The notes under the pieces are model-generated. The model was given only the letters and a program-made list of their open reading frames with translations. It did not search any database and was not told the DNA's origin. DNA of 64,000 nucleotides from Ailanthus altissimus (Eukaryota; Streptophyta; Magnoliopsida; Sapindales; Simaroubaceae): positions 5,952,001-6,016,000 of the forward strand of contig OX327702.1 in assembly GCA_946807835.1 (NCBI GenBank), read 5' to 3'. Positions 1 to 12,302 of this stretch are shown piece after piece. Position 1 is the stretch's first letter. Every line of letters starts with the position of its first letter. Position numbers and translations under genes: made by a program.

Positions 1-41
<41 letters not shown>

Positions 42-557
42 AAAAGTGTGTGTGATTTGTGCAAGTGTGTATTTGTGTCGTGAAATGAAAATGGAGAAAG
101 AGAAAGAAAAAGAAATGGATCCGAGAAAAATAAGAAGAAGTAAAAAAAAAAAAAAAGGAATAAAAAAAATGAAATTTTAAAAAAAGCAATTATAAATTGC
201 TTCAATTTCTATTTTCTTATCCTTTTAGAGAAAAGGAAGAATATACACTATTAGTCATTTTGGAGTTAAAAGTTATTCATATGCTGGATATGAGGTTGTT
301 GTTCTAACTCACCAAGTCCACCGAGTTGGTGACTAAAACTGCCTACGAGTTGGTCTCCATACGGACTACGAGGAAATACGTGTATAACATTACACGTTCA
401 GGTGAGTTCTCAACACTACTAATATATTAATGTGATTAATATATTTTATTTATTGTATTTATTGCATATTTTAATACTTTCGCCGCATTAAATATGCATG
501 TGATACGTATATTAGGTAATAAATATAATTGCACATGCATACACCCACATATATTAG
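1..557 (+). mobile_element. Copia LTR, 3' part, cut by window start
   Basis: This stretch matches, in the same order, the last ~560 bases of the Copia LTR at 14791-16957. Shared landmarks are a TA/TG microsatellite, a purine-rich A/G tract, a GCAATT..AATTGCTTC segment, CACCAAGTC-CACCGAGTTGGTGACTA, ACGTGTATAAC, a run of AATATATTAATGTGATTAATATAT, and a final ACACCCACATRTATTAGATC. Homology stops at about 557. What follows shows no primer-binding site, so this is a 3' LTR or a solo LTR whose 5' part lies outside the window. Confidence 0.75.
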
Positions 558-3500
558 ATCCTCGACACCTATGTGAGAGTAGTCATAGGCCATGACCATA
601 GAAATTAAATTGTTCTTTAGAGCTCTCTCTAGGATCAAGATAGAGCACATGGCTATTAACGCCCTAACTCGCAAAATCAAGTATTCGTCAATATTATGTG
701 TGCTATAATTAAAGCTTAATCAAAGAGGCCGCGTTCAAGACATAGTTCACTCATGTTCCTTAAATGGATTCTGTAAAACTAAGAATAGGTTGAAGTTCGA
801 AAGGCACCTATGCCAACTACATTAGAATGTTGCTTCAATATATTTTTTTATTATTAATTGTACATTATATTTTCTCATATATTAAAATTATTATGTATAT
901 AAAAGGTTTTCAAATCTTTTACGGGGAACTGTTAGAGAAAAAGTTTTAAAAACCTTTTATTTGGCTAATAAGTTGTAAACATTAATATAATTACATATTA
1001 TAAATTATCATTATTATATAATTGTTATAATATTAAATCTATATTAAATATTTGAGAGATACAAATATTTATTTATAATAATATTATTATTTTAAAAGTT
1101 ATAATATTTATGTATTTTTATTATATAGAGTTAATATAACTTAAATTACTCTTATTAATTTTTTGAGTTATTATTTAGATTACCTAGCACTATATAAAAG
1201 GGGCTAATATTTCTTTAAAATTAGTGTAGGAGTGTACAAGAGAAGAGTAAAATAAAAAATGTAGAGAAAAATAAAAAGTGTTCTATAGATGTGTATTATG
1301 TATAAATACGTTTTAAGTTATATACCTTTCATATTGTATTTTTTAGCAACTTTGACAGTAAAGACTTAGTATGATCTTTTAGTAGTCTTACTCAACGAGC
1401 AAAGTGATTGTAAGCATATGATTGAATCTTTGAGTCATATAGATCTGTCATTACACGCACGAAGAGATGACTATTTGGCTTTAGGACAATGCTCTATTAT
1501 ATGTCTCTTTATGTTTAAGGCCAAGTTCTATCTTTTTTTACTATTTCTCGATATTTTAATTTTTATTTTACTTATTGATAATTTTATCTTATAAATATTT
1601 AACAATATATGTTCTAATATATAGATAAATAATATTTAAAATAAATTTTACCCAACACCAACCAATCTAACAAAGAAAGGATTCTATATTTCAACACTTT
1701 GGCTACACTCTCTCTACTGTTTGAAAAATAGAATAGTGGATACAACTATTTATTGATTGTCAATGCATGCAAATGTACTACCTTTAAAACTATTTTTACC
1801 TCATCAAGATTAATAATCACGATGCAAAATGATTAAACGGATATTCCGAACTCAATGAGAAGAGAAATTATAAAAGTGCACACTTTATGTAATTTCTTTG
1901 GACAATAAGTAATTTCTTTAAAATGTATTGATTTATAAAGAATTTATAAATCATGAAAAGTAATTATTCAAAAGTGTCTTTTCAATTGAGTTGTGCCTAC
2001 AATATATAGAGAGAAGATATCTCTATAGAGAGACATTGAGCCTCGTCATAAAACCACAATATTTGAGAAACTTAATGACTTTTTTTAAAGATCACATCTC
2101 CAATATTGAGCATTGCGGCGTTGCTACTTAGCGTTACAGTGCTCAACCTCTTAAGTATCATGACTCCCAAATTGTTGTCCAATAACTTGATTTTTTCTTT
2201 TTTTTTTCTTTGATTCTTTTTTTCTACTCTATGTACTGAAAATTTATTTATTTATTTAAAATACACTTGTAAATTCTAATACTACCCCAAAAACCATTGG
2301 CTCATTGCAACTCACAGTTTCACACCAACTTTGTCTCAACCCATTAAATCTTCAGATCATCATTCTTCAATCTCACTATCTCAATTGTACTTATTATCTT
2401 GCAAATCGCCAATTGCTGTTATGAAGACTCAAAGTTTGAAAAAGTATAGTTCTAAAAAAGATAAAAGATTAGACTGAAAAATAAAATGTGATCAAATTGT
2501 CGAGGATAACAGAGCTGCAACATAAATATAATTATCGAAAAAAATCATAAAAATGATAAAAAGAAGAAACATTCGATTATGTAAAATTCATAAATTCTTT
2601 TATATTTGTAAATAGGATGTAAAAGAGGTACAACTCTTTCTTAGCATACTAAATTTATTTAAACTTAAGTTAAGACTTTTAAGTTATAAAATAACTATAT
2701 GAATGTATAGATGAATGAATATAATGATTTAGTCTAGGTCAACTTTTTTGGAATAGCCGATATGAGTATAGATATAATATTTTTACCAATTGTCTGAGCT
2801 TAATTCCTCAAAAATAAAATAGTTGATGCTTGCCTAAATATAATGATTTAATCGATAATCTAAACTCGTTTTTTCAAACACAGTCAATATTGGCTCAGAC
2901 ATGTTGATTTGATTGATAACATTTTCATTCTTTCATATGAATAATAAAATTTGGATAGGACTTTTGGGGAGATTTCTATAGGTATTAAATTAAACATAAT
3001 TTATACTGACCAATCAAGAACGCCCAAATGGATAATAATAAAAGGAAATAATATCCATAAAATATTAAATGAATCTAGAGCATAAGATAAATTCAATGGA
3101 TGAAAGGATTTTGGGAGAAAATTAGTTAAGGGTTTTCTCCAAAATTCTCTCACTAATAAGACTAGTGAATTTGCGCTCTTTTTAATTAAAAATCGAATTA
3201 AATTCATAGATACATATTTTAAAAATGATTAAAATTCATACACTATAAATATATGTAATTATTCATGAATTATTAATTTATTATAATCTATAATATATAC
3301 AACCTTTCTTTTTCGTGTACATACTATTTCACATACATGCATCATTCTTTTTTAATAAATACTAATTTAAATATTGAAATTTTATTTTATTTTTTAAAAA
3401 TAAATATTAATTTATGCATTAAAGTAATTTTTTTTAATTTTTTGTAGGAGAATTTGGTAAGAGAACGAAGAGTATTATTGTTAATTAAATGAGTACCAAG

Positions 3501-3719
3501 AGCAAAAAGGTAATTGGCATGGTGGTTTGGATCCAAGGCTTCGGTCTTCAAATAATGAATAGAAAAGAATATAATTTCACCTAACAACGGTTAACGTTTC
3601 TCAAAGCAATTGTTGAAGAGAATATTGGCGTTGAATCTGAGTATTTTGAGTTATTGCATAGCCAGACAGAGCCAATATCACTTATCGAGATGCGGCTTAT
3701 CTATTTAACCAAATTTAGG
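558..3719. other. AT-rich intergenic DNA, no gene seen
   Basis: No ORF with recognisable protein similarity is visible on either strand; the short ORFs here are the chance product of AT-rich sequence. The only local structure I noticed is a 41-base imperfect inverted repeat at 2106-2146 with GC-rich arms. A poly-pyrimidine tract lies near 2190-2225. Confidence 0.6.
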
Positions 3720-4733
3720 AAACATTTGGTACGAGTTAGAGATTATGCAAATTTATTATAATTTGCTCTCGTTGAAAAAGATTTGATAAGGTTTAGTATA
3801 AATTTATAACGAATTTAATATATAAAGTTAAAAATACTTGTTAAGGCATTCATATTTATTTAATATATATATATATTTAAAAAGAAGACTAAATAATATT
3901 ATTTTGATTATAATTTTAAATAAAAAAATTAAAATAATAATTTTTATTTCTTTTTACATCCCTCAAACTATTTTTAACTCACTTGTTATATAAACATTGT
4001 TCCTCAATTTTGTTATTTATAATTTTTTATTCTCATAAAATTATTAGTTCACGATCGTCAAATATTTATTTAAAAATCAAATAATATATTTTATTTTTCT
4101 TTAATTTTCATAATATATTACTTAAATAATTAATATCAATATTTCAGAGAGATGGGTTGATGTTTTGTTAAACTTTTATTTATTTATTTTCTTCACATAA
4201 TGAATATTAATAGTCATTTTGTTTTTTTATTCTTTTAATATATAATATATTATTGACTTAACTAATTAGAAAATTGACTGGTCTTAAACTATAATATGCA
4301 AATATACATTCATTTATAAGAAATATTCTTAAATCTTAAATCAAACTTAAGAAAATTAATTTTTGTTTAATTAGATTATTTTTTAATTATGTTGTCTAGT
4401 TTGTGTTAGTTATTTATGAATTTATTTTATGAATTTTAATTTGAAATTGAGTTTAACTTTGATAAAAAGTTTTTTATTGAATTTAAATTTGTGATATGAA
4501 TTTGATTATTATATTATATGAATTTTCTTTAAAATTAATTAATGTTATGATTTTATATTTTTTATTATATTAATTTACAATCCGCTTCAAATCTACAAAG
4601 AATCTATTACAGATTTGGTAATAAAACTTTAAACCTACAACAAATTTGAAAAGAATTTAATATTTTATTTTTAAAACGAATACTAATATGAGTTTAAAAT
4701 AATTCATCCTAAACTCAATCTATTGCCATCCCT
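3720..4733. mobile_element. Decayed hAT-like non-autonomous element
   Basis: The right end (about 4560-4733) matches the right end of the hAT-like element at 23760-23985 and 33187-33192: a segment with AAGAATTTAATATTTTATTTTTAAAACGAATACTAATATGAG character, then a stretch like CATCCTAAACTC, ending in GCCATCCCTA. In reverse complement this gives TAGGGATGGC, which fits the hAT terminal consensus (Y-A-R-N-G). The left portion near 3750-3850 resembles the left part of the same element at 22727-22860. The left terminus is not clear and I found no convincing target duplication, so the left coordinate is approximate. Confidence 0.45.
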
Positions 4734-7700
4734 AATCCGAGATTAGGATTATGTAGCCAGAGCTATATTTTAAGCTCTTTTATTTTTCTATTTTTCACCA
4801 TTAAAAAGTTATGACAATAAAGTGGAAAAAGATGGTTCCTTTGATGGTTGTAAAGCCAAGTCCATTGCTTAGGAATTCAACGAATGGCATTCATATATAT
4901 GTTGGTGTGAACCTTTAAGGCTGCACTTCTTTGGTTGGAAAATAGAAAGTAAAAGGAGAATATGACATTTAGCTGCAACCGTAGAAGCAAAGGGAAAATG
5001 AGAAGGAAGGAGAGGTACAAGAAAAGATGCTTTTAATATCAATAGTCGTGGGATGTGCTTGCTTTTTCATGTGTTTTTCTGGTGCAATTGATTGGATTTT
5101 GGGCATCCTTCTGTTGGGATAAAGAGGTAAAGCGAAGCCTAAACTCTAAAGCAGGCTAAGCTAAGATAATGTAATACGTTTACCAAAAACTGAAAAGTTG
5201 AACTGAAGCATCTGGGTAGGCTATTGCCTATGTTGTTCATTCGATCAAACAATTGGGCCTGCAGACCTTCAAGCCCATTTTACAACTGTTAATTGCTATT
5301 TTACATCTGGGTAGGCTACTGAATTTAGTAATTATTATTATTATTATTATTATTTTCTTAAAAAACAAATAGATGAATATTTTTGTATAAGATGTTTTCT
5401 TTTGAATCAAACCACAAACAGATGAACACTATGAAAACATGAATAATTTGCAAAAAATAAAAATAAATAATACTTAAAATAAGAATAAACTTATTCTAAA
5501 TAATAAAATCTTGTAACAAAAGAATGATTTGAATAATTTATTAATTAAAAATATACTAAAAATTATAGAATTTGAAAAACTGAGAATAGTAATACAGAGG
5601 AGCAAGCAATAGAATAAGGAGTAGATAAAAACATCGATCCTTATAATCTTTGAATAAGATAGCATGAATATTCGAATTAGGAGAAAAAAAAAAAGCTTTG
5701 ATTTGAAATTTTAGATGTAAGTACTTTTTAGAATTTTAGAAAAATTAACAATTAATTTTAGAATTTTACTTACAAAATGATAGAATTTAAGATAATTGTT
5801 TGAATAGAATAATTATTTAACATGATTTGATTTTGTTATTAAAGAGGCAAGTCTTCTTTGTTTATGATATAAATTACTTTCAATAAATATTAATATTTTA
5901 ATATATATATATATGTGTGTGTACATAAAAAAAACTTTGCTTAGAAAAGACCACTATTGTCCTTCTCAAATGTAATATATAAGGATAGATTTCTTCTCAT
6001 TATTTTGAAAATAAATTTAGTTCATATTGGGCCTAAACTCATTTTACTATTTATTAACCTGGAACCAAATCTTGTTTGGGTAAATTTCGATCCCAAACAT
6101 ATAATGTTATAAATAGATTTGTTAGTAAATCTTTTATACGAGTTAAGAAAGAAACAAAAATGAGAATGATAAAAAAAAAGTAAAATATATTTTTTTGAGA
6201 GATTCAAACTTTTTGTAATAATTGTTGGCACTCTAAGAGAACAATACTTTCTAAAAATCAATGCAATAACCTATAATTTTTAATTAGAATAATGCATGAA
6301 ATATCACCTTCATTTCTTCTCACAAATAAAGGATAACACATTATCTAATTAGAAAAAAATTAAGGTACAATTTTTTCATAATGTTATGTTATACGTCAAA
6401 TAAAATTTGAGTGAATTTAAAATATATATAAATTAATATACAATCTTATTTAATAAATTAATTTTTTAGATTAATAACAAGTGTTCAACTTGTAACAAAT
6501 AATATCAAAATAAATTTAAATTTTTATTCGTATATAAACTCTTAAATTACTGTAATAGAGATTGTTACGTAAGTAATAGGGTGAACAATATGTGACTATG
6601 TAGATTTTAAAAATCTTACATCTTAAACTTTAATAAAAATTATCGTGTGAAATGTGAGTTATAAAAAAATAATACAAATCGAATTGTTTTTTAAATTTGG
6701 GTCAAAAATAAAAAGTGTATCATGTAATTAGATGAATGAGAATATTATATATTATATTTAAATAAAAATTAAATAAATTATAAATATATATATAAACAAG
6801 TATATAATATTATATAACAGGTTAATCTTTTAAATCGTTGATAGATACCTGACCAGTGATAATACTCTTAACAAAATAGAGGGGCTACAAAATAGATAAA
6901 AATTACCCTAATCTTTAAAAAAAGATTTGAAAGTGCAATGAATTTTCTACTAATATATCAAAGGAAAGAAAAGACACTATTATATTTATTTAGATAAAAT
7001 TTATATCAAAGAGAATCATAACGCGGGTTAATCTAATCTTGAAGATTTTTGGATGGAAGTTGAGGTGACTCGATACATAGCCCCCACACTTACAGCTTTA
7101 GGTTGTACGTTTAAATCACTGTATTTTTTTTTTATATTGTAATTTTTTTTTTTGTTTTTAAAAAGAAAAACAAAGAGAAGAACTGGAAGGATTTGGCGAG
7201 TTCTTCATCAGGAATCTTGACCAAAAGAGGCTTGAAATAAAGTTGGCTACAAACACCAACTCCTTTAGGCAAGTCTTTGTCAAACTAACTTCGTTAAATG
7301 GGCTTTCTGGACCTGAGGCCCAAATAACGCCAAGAGATTTGTAGGATTTTTTGCAGCAATGTATTGTCAGGTGGACTTTCAGAAAAGATGATATTTCATT
7401 TGTGTGGACTCCATTGTTTACTCCTCCTCTCTCTCTCTTACAAAGAAATAACTGAGACAGTTCCGATGGGACGGGACAGGACTGTCTAATAAAGATGCAA
7501 TACCTTTTCTAATTCTTTTTTCTTTTAATATCATTATTACAATTACAAATAATCAATTCTATAATAAATAAACCTCGAGAAATTTTTGCATAGTGCAACT
7601 CTGCCAAACTATTCAATCAATGTATGTCATCTAATTTAAAGTTTCTCTCTCTCTTTTGTCTTAATCAATGTTATGATTAATTGATTTTAAAGTAAATTAT

Positions 7701-8684
7701 ATGTAGTTGGCAAATTTTTAGTAGACGATTTCATAAACAATGCAGGAAGAGCAACATCTTACAAGATTCTCTCTAAATTCAGGCATGACAAAATTTTATT
7801 GATTGGGGTGCGGAAATGATATAGTATGTCCATGCGCCGAGAGTTGATTGTGCTTGCTGGGTCTCATTGTCTTTGATGAAAAAGTAAAGCCGAAAGGCTT
7901 CCCAATTGCCAAATTTGCCATTGCATCATCATCTCCCATGATTGAACATATATGTATATATACATATATATTTTCTGAATGTAGATTGAACATCATCATC
8001 TCGATATCTTTTATAAGGTCATATGACATTTTCGTCGCCGCATTAATAGGTTGCGAAGAAAATGACATCAAACATGTAATCTTGTTTGGGCTATTTGGAG
8101 AGAATGTGAATGTATCTTCTCATACATAAGGTGGTTGGGAATCAATCACCTTTATCTTGTGGCTTAATTATGGTAAGAGAAAAAAGAAAGAAGGAAAGGT
8201 CTTTCATTATTGCTTATTCTATTTGTGTCTGTATCTTGTTGATTTGATGTCAAAACAATGCAAAGAGATATTCAATATAATGGGAGAATCCTTCTTCTTC
8301 ACGCGATTAATGGACCCAATTAGATTGACAAATTAACCTTCTATTATTTGTTGCCACTATTCTTGTAATTTTGTGTTTATCGGCAATTCTCCCTTTTTTT
8401 TCTTCTTTCTTAACCTGCAAATTGTTCACATGGTGTGAAGCTCTTGAAATTCTTCACTCGCAAACAAAGTACACGAGGCCCATAAATTGAATGCTTTCAT
8501 TTTCTAAAATGGAAATTAAGAGCACAAGCTCTCGAGGACAAATAAATTTTATACGTAAAACAATTTTTTTTAAAAATCATCAATTAGGGTTTTTTTTTTT
8601 TTTTTGAATTATTATGTGACATTCTAACATGAAACAGTTGAGTTACATTAATTACACCTTTTCCAAAATGAAAAACCCATTAAA
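4734..8684. other. Intergenic DNA, no supported gene
   Basis: This region holds AT-rich sequence with an ATT microsatellite at 5332-5355. A slightly more complex stretch at 7740-8130 has ORFs open on both strands (91 codons minus, 93 codons plus); neither resembles a family I know. The 7140-7170 and 8590-8605 tracts are long T runs. No LTR ends, tRNA gene or conserved protein was recognised. Confidence 0.5.
5332..5355. repeat. ATT trinucleotide microsatellite
   Basis: Eight uninterrupted ATT units lie in otherwise unique-looking sequence. It is likely length-polymorphic between individuals. Confidence 0.9.
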
Positions 8685-9736
8685 TAAAAGAGTATAGAAA
8701 TTTGGTGACTGAACAATCCCTAAAGATGAATCCAAAACCCATCTTCGATCTCTGTCAAAAATTGAAACTGGTGTTAGTGAAAGCGATTGATCAATAAGAC
8801 AAAGCTTTATTATGAAACCTAATCGACATGCTTTTTTTAATTTCTATCACGAGAACTTTATATTAATAAATTTGTAACAGATTTATCATGTCAAGTTGTG
8901 CTTGAGTTTGATTATCCATGCTATGGAATTTGTCTCTTATCCTGGAAAGGCAACCTAGGTTATAATCATAAGTTACAATGCTTGAAAGTCTTATATTACT
9001 GCAGTAGTAGTGTTATTGTTAACGTGCCAATTATGGAGCTCGCTGAAATCAAACTGAATGAATGAACCTAAGTCTTATCGTGGGGCTTTCTTCCAAGTAG
9101 TTAAAATCGTGCTAATGGAACAGTAAATATGGCAGGCTGCACATGCAACCTTTCTCGTTTCCAAATTATTGTTATTGAGGAAATTGAAAATCGATCGAAG
9201 ACGGACAAACACTTTTCATCTTTCAAGTTTCAAGTGCGTGGCCAACGATATGATGCCTTTTGAAATAATTTGCTTTTTTGTTTTTTGATGGAATCAATGG
9301 ATATCGGGTATATATATATATATATTGGTACATCAACTTACGCATGATCATTCCATTAAAAAAAAGTATATATAATTCCAAAATTGAGTGAAGTTCGAAC
9401 ACAAAATGTGTGTATATGTGATTTGTCTTAATTTAATTTACACTTTTTTTAATTATGAAATCATTTAAATGCAAAATAACTAGTTCTTCTTCTCATACAC
9501 GAGACGGGGCTCATTCGCATGACAACTGCTGGCAATCTTTCTATCTATGTGAAGAAATTAACGATACCAAGAAAAAAAAATTAAAATGTGTGGTTTATCA
9601 ATATAGGTCTTAAAATGCTCTATTTATATAAAAAAAAATTAAAAATATAAAAACAATTACATAATTTCAATAATAATAAATATAATGATTTAATTATAAT
9701 ATTGAAAATAGCATACTATTTATTTTAATTGATGTT
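8685..9736. repeat. Duplicated block, copy A
   Basis: Copy A matches 12303-13383 (copy B) in the same orientation along its full length with scattered substitutions and small indels. Shared landmarks are a GAAATTTGGTGACTG segment at the start, ACCTAATCGACATGC, TTATCATGTCAAGTTGTGC, a GGAATCAATGGATATCGGG block, CTATCTATGTGAAGAAATT, and a final TACTATTTATTTTAATTGATG. The ends are not TG..CA and no target duplication was seen, so I cannot tell whether it is a transposon or a segmental duplication. Short ORFs in it are not conserved in frame between the copies, which argues against coding. Confidence 0.8.
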
Positions 9737-9894
9737 GTCATATTTACATACTAATAATTCAGTTAACAAATCTTTTAAAAAATTAGCTTTGATTCTAATT
9801 ACTAAGAATATATACTTCTTACTTATCGTTTGTCAAAAGAAAGTATGTTTGATATTAAAATATTGTAATTTTCAAAAGAATCAACTTTTTGTGC

Positions 9895-9990
9895 TTAGAC
9901 CTTCTTGTTGTATTGGGTGATCTTCCTTTGCCATGTCGTAGTTCGAATCCTCACCAATTTCCTATGTTTGACGAGGTTTAAGCCTTATTG
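9895..9990 (+). other. Possible SINE or tRNA-like fragment (box B)
   Basis: The sequence AGTTCGAATCCTCACC at about 9942-9957 matches the pol III internal box B consensus (GGTTCGAANCC). About 35 bases upstream GGGTGATCTTCCTTTGCC resembles the region after box A in plant SINEs. No cloverleaf of a functional tRNA can be drawn and no target duplication is evident, so a decayed SINE is more likely than a tRNA gene. Confidence 0.3.
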
Positions 9991-10556
9991 AAATGACTCG
10001 TTCTCATCCAAATTTCTCATTCGCCCTAATCTCAAGCCTCAGGTATTCGGGTGCTTGATTATTGTATTCTTGGTGTGACCTCCTGCTTCTAGGATTAACT
10101 TTTTTTCCCACACGACTCTTTTGTACCCCTTTTTTTTTTCTCTCGGATGATTTAAGTAGGAAACATATTATTCCCAATAAGGAGTGATTCCTTATATTTG
10201 ATAGGTTGACTTGTCAGTTGCCTATTTCTTGGGGCTCATATAATTTCTTTAACCTTTGTGCTTCTTTAGTAATGCTACTAATAATAGGTCTTGCTTTTCT
10301 TAAATCTTCCTCTAGTTCTTCGTCCCAATGGGATTGGTCACAGCCCAGTATACTACATTATTGTTTTATAACTATAGTAACCATTGTCGGTTTATCTAAT
10401 CAATACTTTTTGTTAACCATTGATTTTGTTCATTGTCGTGGGCGATCATAGATCAAGTGACTATCTTATATGCCTTCAATTGATTACCCTTCATGACATT
10501 CTGTTTTCGTTCTCATAGATGGCGATAAACTATTGATCTCAAAATTTGATTAATAT

Positions 10557-11204
10557 TTGTAATAAATATATTTTTTGAAAGAATAAACATTTTTAAAGTA
10601 AATTAATAAATATATATTTAATAAATAAAAGACACGTATTATGCTATGATTAGTTACAAATAACACGTATCATTATGTAATTGGTTTATATGTTTAATAA
10701 ATATATTTTTTTTTAAGGATTAAATATTTTTAAAAGTAAATTAATAAACATATAATTAATAAATAAAAAACACGTGTCATACTATGATTAGTTACAAATG
10801 ATACGTGTCATCATATAATTGATTTATATGTTTAATAAAATTTTTTTTAAAGAATAAATATTTTAAAATTAAATTGATAAATATATAATTAATAAATAAA
10901 GAACACATGTCATAATATGATTAGTTACAAATGACACATGTATTTGGTTTATATATTTAATAAATATTTTTTTAAAGAATAAATATTTTTAAAATAAATT
11001 GATAAATATATATTTTATAAAATAAATGGCACGTGTCATAATATAATTAGTTACAAATGACACGTATCATCATGTAATTGGTTTATATGTTTAATAGATA
11101 TATTTAAAAGTAACTTAATAAATATATATTTAATAAATAAAGGACACGTCATAATATGATTAATTATAAATGACACGTGTCATGACTTAATTGATTTAAA
11201 TTTC
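10557..11204. repeat. About five tandem copies of a ~135-bp AT-rich unit
   Basis: Units begin near 10557, 10695, 10833, 10959 and 11092, each starting with TAATAAATAT and running through a poly-T/A part, ATTAATAAATAAA, a CACGTGTCAT-type palindromic core, GATTAGTTACAAATGA and a second CACGTGTCAT core, ending in TGGTTTATATGTT. One copy is shortened (10833-10958) and the last is trimmed. Single units of the same sequence flank the core of the Mutator-like element at 36417-37330 (near 36610-36680 and 37020-37070). This block is therefore probably the amplified subterminal region of a related element. Confidence 0.85.
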
Positions 11205-11239
11205 TAATAAATATTTGTAAAAAAAAATTATATTAAATA

Positions 11240-11720
11240 AAAAAAATTTAAAATAGAACTGCCGCTGTTGCCGAAAAATAGCGACCAGCCAACCGCCATT
11301 TTACGATAATGAAATTGAACAAAATTTATATTTTTTAACTGAATTTGTTCTAATCTACACAATGGTAAGGTTATGTTTTGCAAAAATAAAATACAAAAAA
11401 ATGCCAAAAAGTGAGAGAAGGATAGCAATCATCACCACTCATCATCAAATTGGGGGGGGGGGGGGCAGTGTAGGTGGGGGCAGTGCAAGTTACCGCCCCC
11501 CCGGTTTGATCGCAAATGGTAGTGGTCGCCGCTTCTCTCCCACCATTTTGACCTTGTCCTGCTTTTACTTTTAGAAATAATGACCTCACCATTGTGTAGA
11601 TAAAAAAAAATTAAATCCAATGATATAAAATTTGATAAATTTTATCATTGAAATATCATCCAAAAAAACAGCCGGCCGATTATCCTTTTTCTGCGACGGT
11701 GGCGGTTCTATTTTAATTTT
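11240..11720. mobile_element. GC-rich foldback core related to the 36.4-kb MULE
   Basis: The two ends are inverted copies: TTTAAAATAGAACTGCCGC at 11248 onward pairs with GGCGGTTCTATTTTAATTT near 11702-11720, and TCTACACAATGGTAAGGTTA near 11353 pairs with TGACCTCACCATTGTGTAGA near 11580. The centre has a run of about 13 G followed by CAGTGTAGGTGGGGGCAGTGCAAGTTACCG and a C run, so it can form a strong hairpin. The same arrangement of GGCAGTGCAAGT.., CACTGTGTAGATAAAAAAA and GGCCGGCCGGCCGCCA occurs at 36700-36935. No protein is encoded; it looks like the core of a non-autonomous Mutator-like element whose outer ends I could not find. Confidence 0.6.
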
Positions 11721-12302
11721 TATTTTATATTTAAAATATTTAATAAAAATTTAAACTAATTAAGTAATAACACGTGTCACATGATTGATGGATATTTAAC
11801 TAAGGGTATTATGGTAAAAGTAACAAAAAAGTAAATATTTAACAATAAATTTCTAACGGCAAGGTTAACGTGATAATTATTAGAACATGGGAGACTATAT
11901 TGGTATATACCTGTAAAATAAAGGATTAAAATATTTTTTTTAAAATAAAAAAATATATTGTAAAGTTCTTTAAGAATTAAAACATATCTTTACTTTTTTT
12001 TTTAGGATTCATTCTAAAATTATAAAAATATAATTTATACCAAGAATATTAATATTTTGAGATCCTTAAGAATAAAATACATTTAAGTCATTGACCAGTA
12101 TATATCTTTCTTGTTGCATTTGAAAGTTTTATATGATAAGCTCTGAAAAGGTTTATGTGATTGAGAACCTTAAACAAAGGGCATTCCCTTGTGAGTAAAA
12201 ATCTAGAATGCCCGTGTAATGACTCTTTTTGTGAACTACAATAAACTTTTAAGGGTTTAGGTTTTGGCCTAAATACAGAAGAACATCTTCATAACTCGCA
12301 AG
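11721..12302. other. AT-rich DNA, part possibly right flank of the MULE-like copy
   Basis: A further CACGTGTCAC core lies near 11770, like the subterminal unit to the left. GTTAACGTGATAATTATTAG and GTATATACCTGTAAAATAAAGG near 11860-11925 resemble the outer part of a Mutator-like TIR, but the matching left TIR was not found. No gene is visible. Confidence 0.35.

Noticed and set aside
9895..9990. Functional tRNA gene
   Set aside because: Box B is good but no acceptor, D or anticodon stems can be formed around it; listed only as a SINE-like fragment.
10557..11204. CRISPR-like array
   Set aside because: The repeats are long, diverged and contiguous with no spacers, and the genome is a plant's.
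8685..12302. The two 1-kb copies as LTRs of one retroelement
   Set aside because: The repeats lack TG..CA ends, PBS, PPT and target duplication, and a third partial copy lies outside the pair.
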